From Augochlora pura (taxonomy: Eukaryota; Arthropoda; Insecta; Hymenoptera; Halictidae), in the NCBI RefSeq assembly GCF_028453695.1, contig NC_135772.1, forward strand, positions 19,835,412 to 19,899,411: a DNA stretch of 64,000 nucleotides, read 5' to 3'. Shown here one piece after another: positions 38,111 to 49,785 of this stretch; the stretch's first letter is position 1; every line of letters begins with the position of its first letter. The notes beneath the pieces were generated by a model. It saw only the letters and a list, made by a program, of their open reading frames with translations. It was not told the origin of the DNA and searched no databases. Position numbers and translations under genes: made by a program.

Positions 38111-39439
38111 AATAATGGTGTTGTGATATTTTCTGACCCCCTTTTTTTCCTTCCCACGTAACTTCGTAATGATAAATCGACGAGGTAAAAATGATTTCTG
38201 AATTTTTATTCGAATGAATACAGAAACATTCTTTTGTTCAGGTACATCGTAACAAAAATATAGTCTGCGAATAATTATCTCGCTCGTCTAAGAAGATAGC
38301 TATAGCCTCGGCCGTGGTGTTATCCAGCAGCTTATAAAAACTTGAATATTATTCAGTTTTTCGCCCGATAAGAAATAACGGGTTATAAAAATTAGATAAC
38401 GCGCGTATTATAGCATCTGCTCGAGTATTTATACTTGCTCTTTATGCATGACTTCCATCGTCTATTAGATGTGTAATAACAGTTGAACAATGCAATCTTG
38501 ATATTTATAGCATGATTGCTCATACTCTCGCTCATACTGTTCTTGATTTCCTTCTGCAAATTGTTCATCGAACCAAAGTTCCTGTTTCTTCTATTATCAC
38601 TTGTCTATGTTGTTTAGATGAAATAGCTGCAGCGCATATATTGCTTCCATTGCATTGCCTGCATATAATACATGTATTTTGTTTGGATTATTTTCGTTTA
38701 AAAAGAGGAAAGGAAAATGAAGGATTTAAGAAATGGAACGAGGATAGAAACGAGAAAATGAGGGAGTGAAGATGGGGGAAGCGAAATGGACTATTATTTG
38801 TGACCACGGCAAACCACCGACTTTTGTCGAAGTGATAAGGAAGAAAAAAATAGGGGCGTAGTCCAACTATCCGACATATTTGATCATCCGCCACGCTCGT
38901 AACCGAGACATTCCTATTTTCTTCGTTGCTAACACTTCGTCTAAAATATGATAATTGAGATATTATATACCTAAAAATGTTCTTGGTAATGCTATCCATC
39001 GGTTCCATACTATAGGTTGCCATAATTACGTGTATTTATGGTATTTCTTTAAATAGCATATTTATGGACCACGAAACACTATCACCGCATAGCGGTAGAC
39101 GCCTGAACTAAACCTGCCCTACATGCACGGTGCAGATGGTCGTCAAATATTAATTGTGGCAAAATTAAGGTATGGAAGAATTAACCGATGCCACAGAATT
39201 ATTTAGAAGTATCTACTAAATCGATATCATACCAGAATGCAGATAATAATACTGCAAAATATAATTAATCTATTTTATTGAAGTTTGATTAATTATTATA
39301 TTAATTGATTGTGTCTTGCAGTCTGTTTTTCATATGATATTGATGCAGCGAGTTCTTTTAAACAATTCTATGCTCTTTTCTCGCAGACTAATTTAAACAT
39401 TCTATAAAATCGCATTTGTTTGAGCTCGTTTGGATATTC
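38111..39439. other. Intergenic DNA between convergent genes
   Basis: This AT-rich stretch separates the end of tara from the end of the minus-strand THAP-ZAD gene. The distal part should be that gene's 3' UTR. A minus-strand open frame begins at 39023 and is followed by a possible donor near 38970, and another minus-strand open stretch lies at about 38470-38610. I could not join these into a convincing gene. Confidence 0.5.
39274..39279 (-). terminator. Poly(A) signal of the THAP-ZAD gene
   Basis: TTTATT on the plus strand reads AATAAA on the minus strand, about 160 bases after the stop codon. Confidence 0.55.
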
Positions 39440-42286
39440 TTAAGCTATAAGGTCACTTTGTTTATGCAGCACTAGATGCTTTAAAATATCTTTCTTTCTC
39501 GCGAAAACTTGGTCGCATTTCTCGCACCGTAATATTTTCGCATGGTGCGTTTTCGTGTGTTTCAACATGTCGTTCTTTTGCGAGAATCTTCTGCCGCACG
39601 TTTCGCACGGAAATGGTTTTTCACCGGTATGGATTCTTACGTGAACAACCAGCGCACCCTTACGCGTGAAACTTTTATCGCAATATATACACCTATGGGG
39701 TTTAACATCCGAATGAATTTTCATATGCTGATTAAGATTACTGGAACACTTGTACTCCATTTTACATATTTTGCAAACGTAAGGACGTTCCCCGGTATGG
39801 ATCCTTTCGTGTATCAGACGCGCTTCTTTGGAGACAAACGCCTCCCCGCAATATTGGCACATATGAGGCCTTGCTTTGGAATGCATAGATTTTTTATGAT
39901 AAATCAAAGAATTTTTAGTAGCCAATCGTTTGCCACAAATATCACACTCCACGCTCCTCTCTCTTTTATGCATGCGTTCATGATTTAAAAAATCAGCACG
40001 CGCGGCAAACAACTGGTTACAAATCTTACATTGCCATTCCGTTTGATCGGAATACTTTTTCTCGGTAGTGATCGTAACATTGTCCTCCGTATGTTTTTTT
40101 CGATGCAGTTTCAGCTCGCTCATCGATTTGCATTTGCACGCACAGATCTAGAATAAGAAAAAAAACAAAACAATTTTTTGTTACTCTCGCAATTACGTAA
40201 CCGACTGCAACAGTGGTATACTTACACTACAGGTGTACATTCCATCACCGTTGCTATGCCTTTTAAGGTGAGTATTCATGTTTCCTTTACGATTGAAAGA
40301 CGCTCCGCATATTGGACAAACATGTTTATTCATGCCATGAGACAATTTGTGTTGTCTTAATTGTATTCTCTTGTAAAAAGCTTTGCCACATTTCTCGCAG
40401 CAGTAGGGTTTGTTGCCGTTGTGCTGGTTCATGTGTTCTCCCAAGTGAAATCTAAATTGTGCACATACGTTGAATAATAGAAAAGCGGTACATCATTTTT
40501 AAAAATCCACAGCATTTATTAAAACTCTACCTAGATCTGAACGCGTTCCCACAAATTTCACAGACGTGCCGTTTCTTTTTCGAGTCGTCCAAATGCGTTC
40601 TTTTGTGACCCCTTAAATTATTAGAGTGTTTGAAGCTCTTACCACATAAATCACATAGATACGGTTTATCTATTCTATGCGTGGCTTCGTGAACGTCTAA
40701 ACTAGACCATTTCTCGTAATTTTTATCACAGATAAGGCACGCGAATAATAATTGACTTTCGTGACGTTCTGCGATGTGACTTAATAGTTCCTTTTTAGTA
40801 CTGTAAATAGATCTACAGTGACCACATTTCTTATTTGTTTCCGCTATCGCAGCAGCATTCCCATTATCGGTATCTTTTTTAACATTGCAGTATTCTCCTG
40901 TTGTGTACAGTTTATCCGAGATCTTGTAATTTTCCTCGTGAAAAGATTTGCAATTAGAAAGTTCCAACGATTCATTAATGTTTATATTGTTAATTATTTC
41001 TTTCTCTTTCTCTATTACTATTTCATCCCCGTTGAATAATATTTTGTGATTCTCAAATATTTCTCGACTTTTAAAGGAATCTTTACAATGGAAAGATGCG
41101 ATGTCATTGATACCATTCGATATATCGTTCGTTACGATTTCGTTTATAGAACCATCCTCTTTGCTTTCGTCACCATACGATTCGATCAGCCTATTTAGTT
41201 CGGACTGAATTTCTTTCCTTATATTACTTGGAGAGCTAGCTTTCTTTCTTTCAATATCTTCCGGGTAATCCAATTTTGTAGACATATCCTGATTCATTAT
41301 CATTTCCCGTCCATCGTTAGACGACAATTCTATAGACATAGAATGAATTGTTCTATTCATGTACATCTCGTTTACTAATTCGGAAGAGCACATCTTTATT
41401 ATCTCGTCGTACTTGTTATCATAATAATTTAACTGTAAAACAATTAAGATATATTCAGTTATTCATTTACAATCAGGAAACGAATTAATATACGTACTCG
41501 GTCTTTAATATTTAGAAACTTTTTCAATCTCATATCAGTTTTTAAAGACGTTATCACTAATAAATGCGCCGTTTCCAAATTATCAAAACAATCGGTGCAT
41601 ATCTTTTGCGGCATTAAATCTTCCACGTTAGGATTTATCGGTAAGTGTAAATTAATTTTTTCTTTTATTTTTAATTCTAAACCTAGTTCGGTGAAGATCT
41701 CTATACCATCCAAACAGGATTCTCCACATATCCTACATAAATTTGAAAATCTAATAGTAATATCTTGATACTGATCCATCTCAACGTCTATATCGCAATC
41801 TGTTAATTCCACATTGTCTGCTGCTTCCATTCGTTCATTTCTGACAAACATATTTTGTGCATTTTCTTTTGCTATGTCATCCGATTCGAATAACGTGGGA
41901 ACAGCATGTTGGTCTATGATAATAGGGTCCGTTTTGTTCATATAATGGTGATCTGCAATATGATGAGAACATACATAATAATTTAAATGTAATTCTTCAT
42001 TAGACTTTGTTAAAAGATCAGTTCTGCCACAGTTGTGTGCCCATATTTTAGACCTGAAAGAAATGAACTCTTTGTATAAATAAGCAATATACAGCGGTGT
42101 TATAATAACGTAAAAATAAATAGGAACATTAACATTTTAATTAAGCCGCGATTACAGAGTAAATAAATTTGCTTCTTAAAATGAAACTTACGTGTCATCG
42201 TTAGGAAAATTAATAAAAATAACACGCGTCGAGTCTTCAGTTTCCGAGGAGTATTTACAATTCTTAGCGGCGCAAATTACTTTCAT
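39440..42286 (-). CDS. THAP + ZAD + 14 C2H2 zinc-finger transcription factor
   Basis: Five exons: 42192-42286, 41498-42053, 40531-41432, 40226-40451, 39440-40147 (read right to left). Every junction is GT..AG and keeps frame, giving 828 residues. Residues 1-87 are a THAP domain: zinc ligands C5, C10, C60, H63, the conserved P28 and W36, and the closing AVPTLF box at 82-87. Residues about 136-212 are a ZAD domain with its two cysteine pairs (C138/C141 and C184/C187), followed by an acidic/polar linker. Fourteen C2H2 fingers come next, two of them split by introns (one reads CxxC-x12-HxxxH only after splicing). TGEKP-type linkers occur late in the array. It is a nuclear DNA-binding protein: THAP and fingers bind DNA, ZAD usually dimerises. 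The start at 42286 is required for the THAP cysteines; an internal ATG at 41941 would lose the domain. The target is unknown. Confidence 0.9.
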
Positions 42287-43072
42287 CTTGTAACTATTTC
42301 AATTTACCGGCTTCCTTTATTGCTTTTTATATGGGCTATTTAAATAGGGCACATCTCGTCTTCAAGTTATTGACAGACCATACGTCATTTATCTCATGTT
42401 GATTTCAACTGCACAATGTACGCTACGTTTGCGTGCATGTATCTCCATTTTCGCGTATACTAAAATAGTCCATAGATTTTTGTAAATGCAACAAAATCGG
42501 TAAAGGTAAATATCGTAAAATCATTGTTTTATGTATCGTATTTTTATATTTGTGTCATAAGATCGATCGTGGCATTAAATATTGGCACATTATGGCAGAG
42601 TTGATGCAAGCAATACGGTGCGACTGGTATGGTGCTGCCATCGGAGCATTGGATCAATATAGAACTAAATAAGATCAAATTTATGTATAAAGTATACAGG
42701 GTATCGCAAAAATATCTAACAACCAAGAAATGGGGAGTTCCCGAAGTCCTATTAACGAAAGAAGTTTTATTGAAGTATTATTAAGAAAAAAGAAAAGAGA
42801 CGAGCCCTCATTGGTCACTATTTTTCATTAATACAGTAATGCCTCGCCATATTGTTTAGTATCGTACGTTATTTTCTCACCTGATGCAGCACCGTCCCTT
42901 ACGCGGAATTGGTAACACGAAACTGAAACCATGGGTCACTTTTTCTCTGCCGGCAATAAATAAGAATTTAATGTCAGGGAAATGTATGTTTATCATCAAA
43001 TGTTAAGCTTGTAATGCAATTTCATTCGATGTAAAGGAGTGACATCTCCTTGTATCGAAAGACGTTACTAAA
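42287..43072. promoter_or_regulatory. Shared divergent promoter region (THAP-ZAD / GCP4)
   Basis: About 790 bases between two start codons pointing away from each other, so it should hold both promoters. No TATA box is convincing. It includes a TACAGGGTATCGCAAAAATA stretch (about 42697-42717) that resembles the ends of common insect DNA transposons (TACAGGGTGTCCCAAAA type), so part may be a transposon remnant. Confidence 0.5.
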
Positions 43073-45659
43073 ATGTTGCACGAGGTATTGCTGTCATTAT
43101 GGGGATGTTCGACAAATGTTTTAGAGATACTGGAGACAAATGTAAGGTTAAGATGGTCCTGCACGATTTTCCGTATAACAATTCCAAAATGTTCATATCT
43201 TCGATTTACCATTTTTCAGGCTGTAGATCTCGAAAAGTATTTGCATCCCGGTGAACGTGCATTACTTAAGAAAATATTGGACATAGTTGAGGAGTGCAAT
43301 ATTATTAGAAAATTTATTCAAGTGAATACGTTCGATGTTACGAAATCCGACGAAGGTATACGATAGTTTATTTATTAGAATTCACGATATTCTATATTTC
43401 AGCGCGATCTAACTTTCCTGACTGTAATTATTTTATATTAGTTTTTATTCTATAGAATTGCAACGTTTACCACAAGGTTTATATTTGCAAGCTCTCTGCG
43501 AAGGAATGGATCAAGCTTTAGAACCGTTCCGCGAGGAGATTGTTGATTTAGAGAATATAGTTCTTCATGACAGTTATACACCGGTATCGTTAATTTTATG
43601 CCGTGTCCAAAAGTATACGGGTTTATTCTTTGTTCTGAATTCTATAATAAGAGAAGTGAGTCTATAGAAATATCATGTTAATAGTAACTAAAAATATAGT
43701 AGATGTATACTTCAATTTCGCATCGTTTTAGATTAAGGCACTAAAAATTCACGGTTGTAAACTGTTACAATGTTTACACTTGAATACTTACACTGGTATT
43801 CCACAAGTGAAAACAGCTTTGGAAAAGTGAGTGATCTATGTTATCATTATGTTAATGGCTTGCTTGTTAAATTCTTTGTTGCTATTTAGGATGTCCCTTT
43901 GTATACATATTGTTTTCTACAAACAATTAACAAGTTGGCTTTTGTATGGTCATTTGGAGGACACGTACAATGAGTTTTTCATCCAGAAAATATCGAACGA
44001 ACAAAACAGTTTAATACTGGCGGACAATAAAAACAATCCCGCCGATACGAAAACTGTAAAATTAAACACGGATATGTGGGATTACAGTGTTCAAATGGAT
44101 ATGCTACCATTCTATATTAGACCTTCGTTAGCGACTAAGATTTTAACTATAGGACAAACTATCATAATGTTTGGAAATGATCCAAGACAAAAAAAAGGTA
44201 AATAGTTTGCACGATGTTCTATTATAAGTATGGTAAATGAATGTATTAAAGTTGTCTCTACTTGTTTATAGATTTTGCAGTAGACGATCAAATCGAATTT
44301 TCTATATGGGGAGACAAAGAGTACGAGTATTTTCTTAAAATTCAGAAACTTCAGAAGAACCCTATTTTTAATATCGCTAAGTTCGAGCGTATAATCGACG
44401 AATTAAAATGCTGCGTGACCGAATTATTATATCGAATTGTTGTCGAGGAATTTCAGCTGGTACAGCAACTGAAATTAGTGAAAGACTTTTTTCTAATGGG
44501 ACGGGGCGATTTGTTTCTCGAATTTATTAGACTGACCGCGCATATACTGAACAAACCGCCAACAAATCATACTTCCAGAGATATCAATTTAGCATTTCAA
44601 ATTGCATTAAGGAAGCTGCACTTGAACGACGAGAGTGCTATGGAGAGCTTTAATTTTTTAGTACCAATTCCAGTGGAAGATAGCGACGAGACCGATGCGA
44701 ATGGTACCGAGATCACGGACAAGGAGCGGGAAGATCCTATCGGTATAATTTTGTTTTACGAAGAAACTATATCTTCAACTATATTTTTCAAATAATCATA
44801 CACTTTAACTTAATAGTATTTTTTTTTTGTTATTGAATATAGAACGGCGCGGATGGGGGATGATCATCTTAAAGTACAAAGTTATATGGCCGTTACAATT
44901 GTTATTTAGTCCATCGGCTTTATCCGATTACAATATTCTATTCCGATTTCTATTGAGAGTAAAAAAAACTCAAATCGGTCTGTGGAATCTATGGAGCGAC
45001 CACATGTATTATAAGAATATGTAAGATATGATTCTGATACCTTTTATATAAAGACACGTGTGTTACCCCAATGTTTATGTTATTATCGTTTTTTAAATTT
45101 CAGCGATATAGGTGTAATACAGCTAAGAAATAATTTAATATTTATTATTGATAATTTACAATACTACTTGCAAGTGGATGTGCTAGAAAGTCAATATACT
45201 ATAATGGAAACGAATATGAAAATTACTCGTAATTTTGAAGATGTGCAAAAAGCGCACAATACTTTTTTAGCGAATGTTATGTCTCAGACATTTTTGTTGG
45301 AAGGCACAACGGAACGTAAGAATCCTGTACGTACGCCCGAATTAATACATTTGAACAATTATATATTAATAATCGCATGATTCACGTATTTATCAAATAT
45401 TCTTTGATAGGTAAATAAATTGATAAAACTTTTGCTGCGACTCTGCGACGATTTTATCTTGCAAGCGTCGATGTGGGAAGTGGGCAACTTACTTTTAACG
45501 GAGAAAGAAGAACTCAAAACGTTATCTGCCACCCTCGAAAGTTTAATGTGCTGGCTGACTAAAACATTGAATAGAGTCCGTGCACAACCTAGCGGAGAAC
45601 ACTTAGCTCAATTGTTATTGAGATTAGATTTCAACAGATGGTTTAACAAAAAAATATAA
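43073..45659 (+). CDS. Grip75: Gamma-tubulin complex component 4 (GCP4/Grip75)
   Basis: Nine exons: 43073-43141, 43220-43355, 43456-43655, 43732-43826, 43890-44197, 44272-44742, 44843-45020, 45104-45326, 45411-45659. All introns are short (about 63-100 bases) and GT..AG; frame is kept, giving 642 residues against about 667 in human GCP4. Recognisable parts are MLHEVLLSLWG at the N-terminus, LPQGLYLQALCEGMDQ and the following N-terminal GRIP1 segment, SWLLYGHLEDTYNEFFI (the W-L-x-G-x-L-x-D-x-x-x-E-F-F signature), LVKDFFLMGRGDLFLEFI, YKVIWPLQLLFSP, NLQYYLQVDVLESQ and LAQLLLRLDFNRWF (C-terminal GRIP2, which contacts gamma-tubulin). GCP4 is a core subunit of the gamma-tubulin ring complex, which nucleates microtubules at centrosomes and spindles. 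The eighth donor was placed at CCT then GTACGT; the nearer GTAAGA would break the frame. Confidence 0.93.
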
Positions 45660-46273
45660 ATAAATAAATTATGTGGAGTGGCTTACAAATAGTATCATTG
45701 AAAGAGTGACACATGAAATGGTTTTTTTTTCAATTAAAACAAGATTAAGTGCAACTCCTAGTTACTGCTTCAATTGTTACAAATATGTTAGGAATAATAA
45801 AAATATTAAGTTTTATATTCATGTATAGTAAACATAGTACATAAACAGTATTAGGCCATTTTTACATTTGTATATTATATCATAATAAATCTTCATTAAA
45901 AGTAAAGATTCTGGATATTTTATAAAAAAAGATTGTTGAATGATGTTAAGCATTTGAGCGAATTTTTAATTATGTAAGTAAAGGAACGACTGTTAAATAA
46001 TGTACAAGTGTATATAAATTTCTCGTATCAATAGTATATTCAATCTTAATTACGTGTACAAAAACAGTAGTAAAAAATTTACGTTTTACAGGACAACGTT
46101 ATGTATTATATAACAATAATTAAATATTAATTTAATTATAAATCATTTTTAATAAAAATAACGTTTTAAACATTAACTTAATTCCTATATTACTATATAA
46201 TTATGTATTAACAAAATACTATTTGGTCGTAGTAATCACAATTAACGAATAGAAATATGAAGTCTCTGCTTCC
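45660..46273. other. AT-rich intergenic DNA between convergent genes
   Basis: This holds the 3' ends of GCP4 (plus) and OSTF1 (minus). A GCP4 poly(A) signal AATAAA lies at 45884-45889. Nothing else is recognised. Confidence 0.6.
45884..45889 (+). terminator. Candidate poly(A) signal, GCP4
   Basis: AATAAA about 225 bases after the GCP4 stop, in AT-rich sequence. Overlapping AATAAATAAA directly at the stop codon could also serve. Confidence 0.45.
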
Positions 46274-47540
46274 TTAATCGCTCTCATCATTGTAATCATC
46301 CTCTGTGTAGCCATATGTTTTATCATAGTGCTGTCGACTGAGCTGTATCATATTTTTTATTGCTATATCGGAGGATAGTTCTTCAGCTACTAGACCATCG
46401 TTATTTTTTATTGTTGGATCCGCGTCATATTTTAATAACAAATCTACTATGTCTATATGTCCACGGCTTGCTGCTGCATGCAATGGAGTTTCTCCCATTT
46501 TATTCTATAATTAAGAGGTGCATATTTGTAATTAAATCCGCAGAAGACAGTCCTACTACCATTTACTTACTTGAGCATTAACAATAGGATTTGGCAAACT
46601 TAGGAGCTCTTTTACACAATCTAAATGACCAGCACGCGCGGCCCAATACAGTGAGGTGTTACCCACTGTATCCAAAGCTGTGGCTGAAACTCCTTGTTTC
46701 ATGTATTCTTTCATTAACAAAAGATTCCCTCGTCTCGCAGCATCGTGTAAAGGCAATTCAATTTCCTCGGTTTGTTCTTCAACTATAAATATATTTCCTT
46801 CTTTAATTTACTAGCATATGCAAAACATAATACAGAGAAACTCTAAATCTAATTGTAAACCAACCGTAATTAGCAGGTACTAGACCTTCTTGATTTCCAC
46901 ACTTTGCTCTCCACCAATTGGGCTCTTCATCTTTATCATAAACATAAAGGAGATCGCCCTCATCGAAGGATAGCTCATCTGTCTAAGAAAGTGAATCATG
47001 TTGATAGAATTATTACATACATTTAATGAAGTGATTACACAAACAACCCATATGCATGCTTACATTTTGTGCTGTGTATTTATACAATGCTCGCATGACT
47101 TTGACTTTACCTTGAAAAAAGGTAACAAATTAAATGTAGAAAAAGAAATTCATGAAAATATGACTAATTCAATGAAATTAAGGAAAATGAAGCATAGAAT
47201 TGTGACACCTGTTAACTGTTAGTTGCGGCAAGTAATTGACATATGTAATAGACAGACAGATTCGCATGCTTAAACAGGCACGTTTAATGTGATTTTTGTT
47301 AATGTGAATGATTTAATCATTGTTTACTTTTTTAATTTAAACATTTTATTAACAGGAAGAGAAATATATAAAGACAGACACATGTTTAGTATACATGTAG
47401 CACATAATTATTGTGTACCAAGCAATTACAATAACCACAGATCAAACTAAATTTGTTATTCGTATTTCTTATTATTTACCAGGCTTCCAAGTAGTTTTGG
47501 GCGGTGCAGGTGTTTGTGTGTTACTCATCATGGTAGACAT
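46274..47540 (-). CDS. OSTF1: Osteoclast-stimulating factor 1 homologue (SH3 + ankyrin)
   Basis: Five exons, read right to left: 47480-47540, 47064-47110 (a 47-base micro-exon), 46865-46982, 46571-46782, 46274-46504. Frame is kept throughout, giving 222 residues (human 214). After a Pro-rich N-terminus (PAPPKTTWKPG) comes an SH3 domain at about 22-77 with ALYKY, the acidic DELSFDEGD RT loop, NWW and VPANY. Ankyrin repeats follow at about 85-185 (PLHDAARRGN, SLYWAARAGHLDCVKELL, TPLHAAASRGHIDIVDLLL), then an acidic Tyr-rich tail (YGYTEDDYNDESD) like the vertebrate tail. OSTF1 is a cytoplasmic adaptor binding Src-type and motility proteins; its role in insects is little defined. The third exon's donor is a weak GTTGGT, chosen because it restores the NYV-EEQ junction of the family. 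Three in-frame ATGs occur (codons 1, 4, 5); the first is used. Confidence 0.92.
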
Positions 47541-47690
47541 GTTTCTAATAATGATAACAGCAATGATTCCATGTGAAGTGTGAACACTGTTCACAGTTGT
47601 GCACTCTGTCAATGCATACAAGTCATACGTATTCGATTTAAATCTGTTACAATGTTAGAAAATATATATGTACACTTGTAGATTCAATGT

Positions 47691-48900
47691 TTAAACTCTC
47701 TTTCTCGCAACTTTCATAAATAATACCATATCTGAAAAATAAATATAAATATACCGTATAACATACAATATTTAAATATAAAATATTCTGAGCACAAATT
47801 ATGTTTCTTGGACAATAAATATGGAGAAGTGAAGGATGAGGGATTGTATATTTCAAATGTGACTTACTAAAAAAAACAATCAGAACAAATGCTATCATCA
47901 CCCACATCCAACATCTCCAGTACGATGTTGTATGCTCTTTCAATTTCAATGCTTGCGTGTTTAATTTATTTGTATTAACGTCTGTCAATTTATCGGACTT
48001 TTCAAGGAGTCCAATATCTTTCTTTATAATAGCATTTGCTGCCAGTGCATGTTCTTTCATACTACTGGTCATCGACAACATGTTTTCTGCAATCTTTTCC
48101 TGAATATTTCTATTGTACTTTAAGAGTACATCTAAATCTTCATCTTGCATATTTGTACTAGACAATCTTTGTCTCACACCATCCTCCAAAGATCCTACAA
48201 AAAATATAATGAGATATTTATTTCATATGCACAGTGTTACAGTTGAACTGGATCATTTAAATTCTATTCTAATTTATGGCCATATAAAGAAATAAATTAG
48301 GGCAAAATTTTACCATTGCATAAAACCATTCGGTTACCTTTGTCACTATGAAATAATTCTGCTCGCAATTCTTGATTATATTTTGCTGTAGTCTTCTGAT
48401 GAATTTGCGTCGCTATATTCGAACCTAATAAATCATTAAATGTTGTAGAACTTTTTGACAGCATTTGTACTGCTGCCACTCTGTCCACAGGACTAGTTAG
48501 TTTCGTTGTGTTTACAAGACCCTTTAAAAAATCTATTCTCTTATTGTAGCCTATCATGATGTCTTTACTCGGTTTACTAAAAGAAAATGATTTTTTTATT
48601 TTGCTTCAAGTTTATATCACGGTTAACAATAAGTAATAATAATTTTAAGATGTACCTTGGTAATGTTTGTAATTGCTTGATCATGTCATCCAAGGCAAGG
48701 ATATACTGAAACAATTAAAAAAATATAAGTATAATAAATTATCCTACTTTTAAATGACATTTGCAGCGAAGCAACATATGTTTGACAAACTTGTCAACCT
48801 TTTCCAGTTTCCAATCCTTGTGAGAATCATCTTTTGCCATTAATTCACACCTTGCTAAAAGTCGTCTGATATTAATTTCTTCCCTGGACATTAAATTCAT
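47691..48900 (-). CDS. USE1: Vesicle transport protein USE1 (ER Qc-SNARE)
   Basis: Five exons, read right to left: 48799-48900, 48656-48705, 48338-48576, 47868-48194, 47691-47731. Frame is kept, giving 252 residues (human 259). Signature parts are the N-terminal EEINIRRLLARCELMA, DWKLEK-YILALDDMIKQL and IDFLKGL, a SNARE motif at about 147-214 with Asp in the ionic-layer position (AIIKKD, residue 190, as is typical of USE1 in place of Gln), and a C-terminal membrane anchor at about 223-245 ending in the basic KVARKRV. USE1 works with syntaxin 18, Sec20 and Sec22b, and with the NRZ/Dsl1 tether, in Golgi-to-ER retrograde fusion. The first donor is an unusual GTTGAC, fixed by homology at the junction. 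Its stop lies only about 150 bases from the OSTF1 start on the same strand. Confidence 0.92.
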
Positions 48901-49785
48901 AGCTTACAACTTCTAAAATCCTTCGCGATTATTATAAACTTTGTCTGTCAAATGACAACAATTGCAAACAGCATATATGTGTTTCACGTTGAATGTCTCG
49001 CTTTATTTGCTTCGCAATTCCGCGGAAAAATCGTTCGATAATATCGAAATTTTAAATATTATCTGGAACACGTATAAAATCATCGAAATTATGAATATGT
49101 TGGTAAAAACATCGTGAACGTGTCAAGCGCAAAATGTACTAGGCAATGCTAGACAATTAGATCGGCGATCTGCGTAGAATTGTTCGTAAAAAAAGGTTCT
49201 TTACACGGTGCGAATTTCATAGGGAAAGTTATCGACACAGTCCGGCCATTATTATCTATACTCTGTACGCGCAAACATAGTTTTATTATTGTATTAAAAA
49301 ATATCTAAGCTCTCGAAACGTTTAACAGAACTCTTCGGTAATAACGTGAAAAACATCGTACTAATATATTACAAGTAGTTATTTATAAATTAACAGTAAT
49401 ATAAAAAATAATTTAGTTTTTCTAGATTTTGAATGCGCCGCTATGAATTCATTACTAGACAAACAATTTATTCTACGTTCCGTAAATAAAATAATTCTTC
49501 GTGCGTACACATGATGTAGATTTAACTTTCAAATCCGATAAACCGAGTTCTGCAGTGAAAATTTTCGTTATTACAAATAATAGTATATAGTTGCAAATCT
49601 TGATATCAACATTTTACGCGAGCGCGTGTAATCAGTGCGCTAGTTAAATTGAAAAGTTTGTAACGCACTAATACACGAATACCGCGAGAAACACGATAGC
49701 CATATACATAACGATTGACGTTGGCATTCATTATTTAGGGGGCCGATCCCAGTAAGTTTCTTGGTAGATTGACAGAATCGTTAAG
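48901..49785. promoter_or_regulatory. Divergent promoter region (USE1 / SNX)
   Basis: 885 bases separate two oppositely oriented start codons. AT-rich, without a clear TATA box or other motif that I would name. It must contain both promoters unless 5' exons lie further out. Confidence 0.5.

Noticed and set aside
38470..39023. Possible small minus-strand gene (ATG at 39023 followed by a donor near 38970; open stretch with Cys and Glu-rich sequence near 38480-38600)
   Set aside because: I could not find a splice combination that keeps frame, and the Cys spacing does not match the twin-CX9C proteins it first resembled. The region may be the THAP-ZAD 3' flank.
41459..41941. ATG at 41941 as the start of the zinc-finger protein
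   Set aside because: In-frame sequence continues upstream through an acceptor at 42053 into a complete THAP domain whose AVPTLF box lies just after this ATG, so the ATG is internal.
45301..45320. Donor GTAAGA at 45316 for GCP4 exon 8
   Set aside because: Joining there to the acceptor at 45411 gives an immediate stop; the GTACGT ten bases on restores the GCP4 frame.
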